Source: Gigaspora rosea
Taxonomy: Eukaryota > Glomeromycota > Glomeromycetes > Diversisporales > Gigasporaceae
Length of the DNA stretch: 64,000 bases
NCBI GenBank assembly: GCA_003550325.1
Contig: QKWP01001068.1
Span: 84,444-148,443 of the forward strand
Direction: 5' to 3'
In this document: positions 13,300-24,100 of the stretch, piece by piece
Position numbering within the stretch: position 1 is the first letter of the stretch
Layout of the letters: every line of letters begins with the position of its first letter
Position numbers and translations under genes: made by a program
Notes under the pieces: generated by a model
Told to the model about the DNA's origin: nothing
Database searches by the model: none
What the model saw: only the letters and a program-made list of their open reading frames with translations

Positions 13300-13985
13300 A
13301 CGCATGAAGCATTGGGGTGTGCGATAAACTATGTTTGACGAAACTATATGCGGTACCATAGAAAAATTAATTATTGAAGATTTTTTTTGATTTAATGATC
13401 AGGATAATGATCAAGGTAGTGACTGGGATTATTTGTTACTTTTTATATATAATTTAATAATAAATAATGACTTGTACGTTTTTTAGATGCCTAGAACGAA
13501 TAGCTTTACTTTTTTCAATTATTTTAACATAAATCGATTCTTAAACACCTTTATAGCAAAGTTACGTTAAAATTTTGTATTCTAGTATTAAATATTTTTG
13601 CTCATAATGAAAATATGTCTCTTAGTATAGTTTAAAACATGAAACAGAATTATTGAAGGAGTCAATTTAAAATTTATATTAATGTTAAAAAAGTTTCAAC
13701 GTAACTTCGTTATAAAGGAGTTTAAGAATCTATTTATTCTAAAAGAGTTTAAGAATCTATTTATTCTAAAATTATTAAGAAAAATAAAGCTATTCGCTCT
13801 AGACATCTAAAAACATACAAGTCACTCTTTACTATTAAATTATATATAAAAAATGACAAATAATCCCAGTCGCTACCTTGATCATTATCCTGATCATTAA
13901 ATTCAAAAAAATTTAATTTTTCTATGGTACCGCACATAGTTTTGTCAACCATAGTATATCGCACACAAATGTAGCAAGTTTTAAT
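13300..13985. repeat. Foldback repeat with arms of about 270 bp
   Basis: Two diverged arms in opposite orientation (about 13300-13570 and 13700-13985) are separated by about 130 bp. Shared landmarks are GCGGTACCATAGAAAAATTA, AATGATCAGGATAATGATCA and GACTGGGATTATTTG. The minus-strand arm holds a 67-codon open frame (FNDQDNDQGSDWDYLSFFIY) which the other arm has lost. Could be a foldback transposon or an inverted duplication of a small coding fragment; the family is unknown to me. Confidence 0.75.
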
Positions 13986-14131
13986 ACTAGATACATAAAA
14001 ACATTTCGTAAAATAGTATATAATGCTATGCGTTTAAACATGTCAATATATCAGTCTAGTAACTAGCCTTTCCATACTGTGTCAAGTACAATTACAGTGT
14101 TTTTTAAATTACTGTACCAGCAAATTTCACG

Positions 14132-14254
14132 TATCACATTGGGAATAAGGAATCTATAAAAAAAATGCTAATACATGGCGAAAAAATTATTCTATAAATT
14201 TTTTGATCAATCATATATCAGCATTTTTATAGATTCCTGATTCTTAGTGTGATA
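14132..14254. mobile_element. Tc1/mariner-like MITE, 123 bp
   Basis: The inverted ends TATCACATTGGGAATAAGG and (complement of the right end) TATCACACTAAGAATCAGG match imperfectly. The match continues through GGAATCTATAAAAA. TA dinucleotides stand at both outer edges, as expected for TA target duplication. No coding capacity. Confidence 0.55.
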
Positions 14255-14362
14255 GTAGAAATGAGGCCAGCGGAGCTATATTTTAAGCTACAGCAAATAG
14301 ACCATTACCATATTCAATATATTGATAAAGATGTTTATTCATTAAATTAATAGCATAAAAAT

Positions 14363-15909
14363 TTAGGGTTTTTTACTAATCTGGAATATTTCATATTCTT
14401 CCACTGAAAAATATGAAATTCCATCACTTTCAATTATGGATACATTTCTAATTTGTTTTTCGTATGAATATGGATAACAAATACATTTTCTATCTTGATT
14501 ATAATTATGCGACATATTTAAATCACCGTAACCAAAAAGTGGTCCATTATTATGCATACATCTAATTGCATATTCAGGTTTTTTTACACGACTTAAAATA
14601 GAATTTTGAATAATACCATTTTTCAGTGAATAAATAAAACTATCATTGCAATTCTTATAGAATGCTTTTCCAGTTAGATTATCCCAACCAATAGGATTAT
14701 AACCACCAAGAATTTCATCGGTACCTTTTACCTTTATTACTACAACAAGATGTTTTTGCTTATTACATAATTTCCAAAATGAATCCGCAGTAAAACCATC
14801 TCTAGTTCCACGAAGAAGTAATTTGAATTCGTATGGATTATCCATTACTGAATATATATTTTCTTTTTTATTGACCCATGAAGCAATTTCTGATGCATGT
14901 GCTTCATTGATAACCGTTGAAAATGGTTCTGTATTTCTACTTGGTAATTTCGGAGTTAAGATCATACGAGGTGGCAGGATTATTGATGATACTTGTCGAT
15001 TTGGTGATATAAGCTTGTTTGTTATATCTTTCCAAAGATTTTTTTCAAGGACTTGATGATACGGCTGTACATTATCAATAATGTCATCACCAGATATCTG
15101 AAAATAACGGATATGAGGTAACCAATTTCGCAAAGTGGCCTTTAAAGCAAGAAAATTTTCATTTGACCAATTTTCAGAATTTGTCGGTAAGCCAGGGTTT
15201 TGATCAATTCCCCACTTAATAATATGATTCCAAATTTTTACTTCTTTCATTTGTAAATCATCTCGGCAAATAATTGAGACTAAAGCATTTTCTTGAAGCA
15301 AAGAGAAGTCTTCCGATTCAAAAACTTTATCAGGATATTTTACCACAATATCATTGCACCATTTTTGTAATTCTTGAAGCTTAGCATTCTGGAAAATTTT
15401 TTGATAAATACGAGTAAAATTTAAACGAAGCCAATGAGCTTCTGTCTCAATTAAGTGTGTTTCAAGATATTTAGCTAATTCATCAAAAAGAAGTTCATAA
15501 GCAATAAGCATAAGTTCAAACTTAAATGATGAATTATAATTTTCAAGCAAGACCACTCCTCCGTAAATATATCTTTTAAATTAGTTAATTTTATATTTTA
15601 AGTTTCTTATTGCAGATAATAATAGTATTCATCATCATCGTATATAAACATAGCTTACCTGATGATAATTTCAAATTGTTGGATGGAAATATTTTTTAAA
15701 TAAAGTGTTTTAATATGGTTCTTATCTTTACTGACATTTGTCAATTCATTTCGAAAATGTAAAGATCTATATCTTAAAATTGCCGAATGTGCTTGGAATA
15801 CTTTGGTGTCTGGTGATTCACCAACATTAATAACCGTATTAAAATCTTCTTTATCATCAAGAAGTTCAAGATAGTTATCTGAAAGTTTTTCAAAAAATTT
15901 TACAGCCAT
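14363..15909 (-). CDS. BTB-BACK-TLDc domain protein, two exons
   Basis: Exon 1 is 15659-15909 (ATG at 15907-15909), the intron 15573-15658 (86 nt, GTAAGC donor, AAAAG acceptor), exon 2 14363-15572. The join is phase 2 and gives 486 aa with no gaps. BTB spans about residues 14-110 (VFQAHSAILRYRSLHFRNEL at 37-56), BACK about 110-245 and TLDc about 307-483 (RGTRDGF 338-344, GGYNPIGW 373-380, EEYEIFQI 475-482). BTB/BACK modules usually mediate dimerisation and Cullin-3 ubiquitin ligase substrate binding; TLDc domains are linked to oxidative-stress protection and V-ATPase. This fusion is greatly expanded in Glomeromycotina; its exact job there is unknown. It is the only intact member of five related loci in this window. 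Confidence 0.9.
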
Positions 15910-16991
15910 TTTAAATATGCGTGAAATTCTTTATTGGCGTAAAAAAAGACAATGTATAATACTATTATGTAAGTAGCACACTTTATATATTTGTCGACCA
16001 TTTCCTTTTTAAATAAGGAAATGATACAAAGGCCTATATTTTACAGACAGCTCATTCAGCCGTATCACGCCAAGTGAAAATTTATTAAATTATACACTTG
16101 CAACTAATCAAATGCTAATCATAACACTATGTGATATCGGCTAAATAACTTTCGGTGAAATGATGTCGGTGAAGTGAGCGGCACTTTTATATAAATCCAA
16201 ATTTATGTCAGAAAATAAGGTTTGAATTATGATTAGTGTTTTTTGAAATTTATAAATGTTTTAAAATAGCAAAAAGTTTAAGTACAATAGATAATATAAA
16301 CAACAAATAAAAAGTGTCGTGTAATTAAAAATGTTTAACATAAAACTTAAATGCGAAGTTGAATATATTAAATTTAAAATTAGTTAATGCAGTAAAATCT
16401 TTCTAGTTCAATTTTAGAGAGATCAAAATTCATAATAAAAAATTTATAATACAGTAGTAATAACTGCTGTTAATTTTATTTAATATGGTATTTTTAACTT
16501 ATATTAAATAATTAGATCACAAAATCTTGTGCAAACAAAGTCAATAGCCTATGGATTTGCTAGAATAATTAAATTTTTTTTTGGATTAATTAACATAAAT
16601 AATTATACAGAAGCAATCGATATGATTATTAAATTATATGTCAAGATCAATTAAGTTAAATATGACGTTATAAAAATAGCTTAATAGTGATTGCCTGATA
16701 ACATCGATATTGTGCGTGCGATGGACAATCTCAAGGCATCGATTCAGATTGCATAATGATCAGGTACTATCATGATAAGTTATTTATTTCTAATTTGTCA
16801 CACTACAAGTATATTAATGAGCATATATTCTTATCTTTTATTAACAATTAAGGTAATTTAAGGTAATTCATTTCGTATTTTATTTATTTATTCTGTTTTA
16901 ATTGATCTATCAATAAAAAGTATTTAAGCTAATCAAAATCTTATCTTATTTTCTGGATTTATAGTTTCAGGGTTTCAGATTTTGGAGATTG

Positions 16992-17040
<49 letters not shown>

Positions 17041-17727
17041 TATGTAACTTGTTTTAAATCATAAAATTCCCAAAACTAGGTTTGGGTAGGTTTTATTTTG
17101 AGGCCAACTCTAGTTTAGACACACATTTTTTGTATTTTTCATGTTTGTTTGTCGTTTCTTGGTTTGACTAATCTGAACTAATCAAAATTTCATGATCTTA
17201 TTGACCAGAGCATCAGATGATTTCGTAAGATGCCAGGCTTTAAACAATCTCATTATTTGGGATGAGCCCAAACCCAATTTTTACATGTAAAAAACTTGGA
17301 ATTTCTAGCTATAATATAATTCTAGTGTCGAAGTGTTGACATTACAGCAAATTCGAGGCATTTTGAGAAACCTTGTAATACTATTTGGGTCACAACCTTA
17401 CTCATGACCATTACAGCAAGGTTCCTCAAATCAAATTCAATGCACGCCTCGATCAGAATGCAGTTTAGTATCTGAGGTTGGACAGTAGTAGAGAGTTAAC
17501 AGCTAGTTAGTGTCACCATTACCCGGAGGTTTAGTCATCAGACCTTTAAAACAGTTCAAAATATAGAAATAGTTTTTCCTATTTACAAAAAAGGGAAAGT
17601 AAGGAAATCCGTCACAAATTCTTAATTTGTGACACTCTACTAATCAATTAAAAATGCGCATTTAGTGTTGTATTACATACTGTTTATATAAAGATTTCTC
17701 CGTAACATATTAAATCATCCTAGAAAC
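15910..17727. other. Intergenic region between divergent genes
   Basis: Lies between the BTB-TLDc start (minus) and the kinase array start (plus), so it should hold both promoters. Landmarks: a run of about 32 T directly followed by 15 A at 16994-17040, and a hairpin GTCACAAATT-CTT-AATTTGTGAC at about 17.61-17.63 kb. A TATATAAAG sequence sits at about 17684-17692, some 40 bases before the first array ATG. No gene seen. Confidence 0.45.
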
Positions 17728-18111
17728 ATGATTGATGAATTTGGTTATAAAAGATCTGAGTATAATGGAAAATGCGCAGATTGTAATCGATATAATACCT
17801 CGATAGCTTGGTGTCAAAAGTGTGACCCTCAGAAAGCAACTCAAGGATGGACAAGTGGGAATAAGGGCATCGATGATTGTATTAAAGAATTTCAACTTAA
17901 AGCTACAAAATATGAAGATGTAATCGAATGGATTCCTTTTTATAGACTAGAAAATATTCAAAATAACGGTGATGGATTTTCAGCAACCTGGTTAGATGGT
18001 GCACGATGTGTGAATGAGAGTGGATGGTCGAAAGAATGCACACAGTCACGTACACTACCATATAAAGTGGAGCTTAAAGTATTTCATTACTTATTAAATT
18101 TTTTAAAGAAC
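17728..18111 (+). CDS. Array module 1 (first exon, ATG start)
   Basis: 128 codons from MIDEFGYKRS to FLKN, then donor GTAAGT at 18112 with TAA as the third intron codon. It lacks the hinge segment that begins every later module and starts instead with ATG two codons before DEFG, as expected for the original first exon. Zinc ligands KCADC and WCQKC are present. The glycine loop is reduced to NNGDGFSATWLDG; the N-lobe lysine is kept (VELK). Confidence 0.75.
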
Positions 18112-21100
18112 GTAAGTTAAAGGTTTGTTTATTATTCATACATATTTGATTAAGCAATCATATACATTTATATATTATATTTATAAGTTTAAAGATTTAA
18201 TGAAATCAAGAGATAATGAAGATAAAATATATGGAATAACTCAAGATACTGCGACAAATAAGTATATGTTAGTATTTGATAAATTTGGTTCTAAAAGATC
18301 TAAGTATAAAGGAAAATGTACAAATTGCAATCGATATAATACATCGGAAGCTTGGTGTCAAACATGTGACCCTCAGAAAACAATACAAGGATGGACAAGT
18401 GGGAATGAGAACATCGATGATTGCATTAAAGAATCTCAACTTAAATCCACATATTATAATGATGTTATCGAATGGATTCCTTTTTATAGACTGGAAAATA
18501 TTCAAAAGAACGGTGATGGATTTTCAGCAACCTGGTTAGATGGTGCACGATGTGTGAATGAGAGTGGATGGGGGAAGAATGCACACAGTCACGTACACTA
18601 CCATATAAAGTGGAGCTTAAAGTATTTCATGACTTATTAACATTTTTAAAGAGCGTAAGTTAAAGTTTTGTTTATTATTCATACTGTACATATTTGATTA
18701 AGTAATCTTATACATTTATATATTATATTTATAAGTTTAAAGATTTAATGAAATCAGAAGATAATGAAGATAAAATATATGGAATAACTCAAGATACTGT
18801 GGCAAATAAGTATATGTTAGTATTTGATGAATTTGGTTCTAAAAGATCCAAGTATAATGGAAAATGCGCAAATTGCAATCGATTTAATACATCGAAAGCT
18901 TGGTGTCAAACATGTGACCCTCAGAAAAAAATACAAGGATGGACAAGTGGGAATGATGGCATCGATGATTGCATTAAAGAATCTCAACTTAAATCCACAT
19001 ATTATAAGAATGTTATCGAATGGATTCCTTTTAATAGATTAGATAACATTCAAAAGATTGGCGATAGATTTTTGGCAAACTGGTTGGATGGTATACGATA
19101 TGTAGATAAATATGAAGGTGGATATATACAGTCACGTACACAGCCATGCATCATTACACTTCAAAAATTGGGTAGTTCACAGAATTTACAGAATTTACTA
19201 AATACGTTAAAAAAAGTAAGATTAAGTTTTTTTTATTATTTGTAATTTGTTAATTCTTAGAGTGCATATATGAATTATATTCATAATTTTTTAACTTAAA
19301 ATTATCTGCGATTAAAGGATAAAAAATATTTTTGGATTGACACAAGACATAACAACAAATGAATATATGTTAGGATTTGATGAATTTGATTTTAAAAGAA
19401 GTTATCATAATGGAACATGTGCAAATTGCAAGCGATATAACACATCTAAAGCTTGGTGTCATACATGTGAGTTTCAGAAAATAAATGGATGGACAAGTGG
19501 AAATAAGGACGTTGATGATTGCATTAAAGAATTTCAGCTTAAAGCCATAGGCTATGAAGATGTAATCGAATGGATTCCTCTTTATAAATTAGATAATATT
19601 CAAGTGGACGGTGATAGATTTTTAGCAACATGGTTAGATGGTGTACGACACGTAGATAAAGAATATAGATCTGGATATGAATATGATTTTATACATAATA
19701 AATCTGAATATAAATATGAATATATACAATCACGTACACCATTTTATAAAGTGGACCTTAAAATGTTGCATGGTTCTCAAAATCCGTTAGATTTTTTAAA
19801 CAGTGTAAGTTAAAATTTGATTTATTATATTATATATACATTGTACCTGATTAATCTTATGCATCCATCTATTATAAGTTTAAAGATTTCATGCAATCAA
19901 AGGATAGTAAACTTAAAGTATATGGGATAACTCAAGACACTGCAGTAAATAAATATATGTTAGTATTTGATGAGTTGGGATTTATAAGAGATAAGAATAA
20001 TGGAATATGCACAAATTGTAACCGATATAACACATCAAAAGTTTGGTGCCAGACCTGTGATCCCCAGAAAACAACACAAGGATGGACAAGTGGAAATAAA
20101 AACGTAGATGATTGCATTAAAGATTTTCAACTTAAAGCTAGATCTTATGAAGATGTAATCGAATGGATTCCTTTTAATAGATTAGATAATATTCAACAGA
20201 GATGGTGTACGATATGTAGACAAATGTAATAATGAATATATACAGTCACGTACATGTCCCTTCACAACTGCACTTAAATTATTGGCTAGCTTACACAATT
20301 TATTAAATACTTTAAAAGAAGTAAGATTATGCTTTATTTTGCTATGTGTAATTTATTAAATAACAGCATCTGTATATAAATTATATTTATATACTTTTAT
20401 TAAGTTTGTGCAGTTTGATCGTAGAAATATTTATGGATTAACTCAAAATACAACCACAAATGAGTATATGTTAGTATATGATATCTTTCATTCTAAAAGA
20501 AATTATAATTATGGAAGCTGTGTAAATTGCAATCAATTTAACACATCGCCAGCTTGGTGTCAAATATGCGACCTTCAGAAAACAACACAAAAATGGTCAA
20601 GTGGAAATGAGGCTGTCGATAATTGCATTCAAGAATTTCAAATTAAAGCTACGAGATATGAAGATATAATCGAGTGGAGTCCTTTTTATAGATTAAATAA
20701 TGTTCAACAGAATGGTGATGGGTTTTCAGCAATCTGGTTAGATGGCGTACGATATATTGATGTATATGTAAATATATATGATTATGATTATAATTATATA
20801 GATGGTAAATATGAATATAAATCTGAATATAAGAAAAAACGTACGCAACCATGTAAAATAGAGCTTAAAATACTACGTGGCTCTCAAAATTCATTAGATT
20901 TTTTAAACAGTGTAAGTTAAAAACTTGGTTTATTACACATATTTCTTGGTTTGTCACATATTTGCTTGGTTAATATTATGTTTATATATTGTATTTATAA
21001 GCTTAGATATTTTATGCAATCAAAAGATAGCATGCTTAAAATATATGGGATAACTCAAAACACTGCAACAAATAAATATATGTTAGTATTTGATGAATTT

Positions 21101-24100
21101 GGTTTTATAAGAGATAAGGATAATGGGAAATGTGCAAATTGCAACCGACATAACACTTCTGAAGCTTGGTGTCAGACATGTGATCCCCAAAAAACAATAC
21201 AAGGATGGACAAGTGAAAATAAAAATATAGATGATTGCATCAAAGAAATTCAACTTAAATCCAATTCTTATGAGGATGTAATTGAATGGATTCCTTTTAA
21301 TAGATTAGATAATATTCAACAGGATGGTGATAGATTTTTAGCAATCTGGTTGGATGGTATACGATATGTAGATAAATTTGAAGGTGAAATTATACAGTCA
21401 CGTACACAGCCATGTATCATTACACTTCAAATATTGGATAGTTCACAAAATTTATTAAATGAAGTAAGATTATGTTTTTTATTATATATATATATACTGT
21501 ATATTTTTATTTTTATTTTTTTTTTTTAAACCCTTTTTTTTCAAAGGGACGCCGGAAGGCGTAATTTATTGTTTTTTTTATTATATTTAATCAACAGTAT
21601 ATATACTTAATTTTTATTATTTTATTTAATATATTTTGTAAGTTTAAAAAAATACAATTAGAGGGTGTCTATGGGTTAACTCAAAACACGACAACAAATG
21701 AATATATGCTGGTATTCGATGAATTTAGGTCTAAAAGATCCAAATATTATGGAGAATGTGTAAATTGTAACCGATATAATACATCACCAGCTTGGTGTCA
21801 AACATGTGACCCTTGGAAAATAATACAAGAGTGGACAAGTGGAAATCAAGATGTCGATGATTGTATTAAAGAATTTCAATTTAAAACTGCAACCTATGAA
21901 GATGTGATCGAATGGATTCCTTTTAGTAGATTAGATAATATTCAAAAGATTGGTGATGGATTTTCAGCAATATGGTTGGATGGTGTACGATATGTACACA
22001 GATATGAAAATGAAAATGAAAATGAAAAATACAAATCTGAATGTGTACAGTCACGTACTCCACCGTGCATAATTGCAATTAAAATATTGTGTAGTTCACA
22101 GAATTTATTAAATATTTTGAAAGAAGTAAGGTTACATTTATTTTATTATTTGTAATTTATTAATTAATAACGTGCATACATAATCATATTTTTATATATT
22201 TATAAGTTTAAAAATTATGTACAATTAGATGGTGAAAATATTTATGGCAAAAATATTTACGGATTAACTCAAAACAAAACCACAAATGAATATATGTTGG
22301 TGTACGATGAATTCGGCTCTAAAAGATATGTCTGTTGTGGAAGATGTACAAATTGCAACCGATATAACACTTCTAATGCTTGGTGTCAGACATGTGATCC
22401 CCAAAAAACAACACAAGGATGGACAAGTGGAAATAAAAATATAGATGATTGTATAAAAGGATTTCAACTTAAAGCCACGTCTTACGAAGATGTAATCGAA
22501 TGGATTCCTTTTAATAAATTAGACAATATTCAAAAGAGTGGCGAAAAGTTTTTAGCAACCTGGTTAGATGGTTTACGAAATATAGATGAAGAAAAATGTA
22601 TACGGTCACGTACACCACCATGTAGAGTGGATCTTAAAATATTAACTAGATCACAAAATTTATTAGATATATTAAAAGAAGTAAGATAAAATATTTGTTA
22701 TTATTGCTAGTATCCAACTCTATTTCATTGATATTTATATATGTTTAATAAGTTTGCAGATTATATGCAATTAAAGAGTGGCGATCTCAAAGTATATGGG
22801 TTAACACAAAACGCCATAACAAATGAGTATATGTTAGCATTTGATGAATTTGGTTATATAAGACGTGATGGTTATGGAAAATGTGCAAATTGCAACCGAG
22901 GTTGTACTACGCCAGCATGGTGTCCAGCATGTGACCCTCATAAAATAACACAAGGATGGACAAGTGGAGATAAGGATATCGATGATTGTATTAAAGAATT
23001 TCAACTTAAAGCTATAAAACGTGAAGATGTAATAGAATGGATTCCCTTTAATAAATTGCATAATATTCAAAAGTTTGGTGATGGATTTTTAGCAACTTGG
23101 TTAGGCAGTAATGTACAACATACACAGACACTTATAGTGGAGCTTAAAATATTAAATGATTCTCAAAATGATTTTCAAAATTCATTAGATTTTTTAAACA
23201 GAGTAAGTTAAAGTTATGCTTATTATGCGTATTTGCTTGGTTAACCTTATACATTTTATGACTTATTGTGCGTATTTGCTTGGTTAACCTTATACATTTT
23301 ATGAATTATATATTTAAGTTTAAATATTTTGTGCAATCAAGAGGTAATAAACATAAAATATATGGGATAACTCAAGATACTGCGACAAATAAGTATATGT
23401 TAGTATTTGATGAATTTGGTTCTAAAAGATCTGAGTATTATGGAAAATGCGCAAATTGCAATCGATATAATACGTCGGAAGCTTGGTGTCAAACATGTGA
23501 CCCTCAGAAAACAACACAAGGATGGACAAGTGGGAATAAGGATATCGATGAGTGTATCAAAGAATTTCAACTTAAAGCTACAAAATATGAAGATGTAATC
23601 GAATGGATTCCTTTTAATAAATTGAATAATATTCAAAGAATTGTCAATAGATTTTCAGCAACTTGGCTAGAAGGAACACGAGATATAGACAAATATACAA
23701 ATGAACATGATTATAAATATAGATATATACGGTCTCGTACACCACCGCATGAAGTAGAGCTAAAAATATTACATAGTTCTCAAAAGTTATTGGATTTAAT
23801 GAGCGCAGTAAGTTAAAATTTGTTTTATTAATTGCGTACAATATTATTTAATATTCCATTTATTTATGACCTAAAATCTTATACAATCAAAGGATAGTGA
23901 ACTTAAAGTATATGGACTAACTCAAGATACTTCAACAAATGAGTATATATTAGTTTTTGATTATAAAAGAAATAAATGTAATGGAATATGCGCAAATTGC
24001 AACCGATATAATACATCGTCAGCATGGTGTCGAACATGTGATCCCCAGAATACAGCTCAAGGATGGACAAGTGGGGATAAAAATGTCGATGATTGTATTA

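Noticed and set aside
18269..18505. Minus-strand open frames opposite the array modules (also at 17.7, 22.3, 22.8, 23.4 kb)
   Set aside because: They are mirror frames of the conserved plus-strand modules; conservation follows the plus-strand reading and splice sites.
18276..18539. Second plus-strand frames inside array modules (also 18.8, 23.4, 23.95 kb)
   Set aside because: Out-of-frame shadows that lack the zinc-ligand pattern and end arbitrarily.
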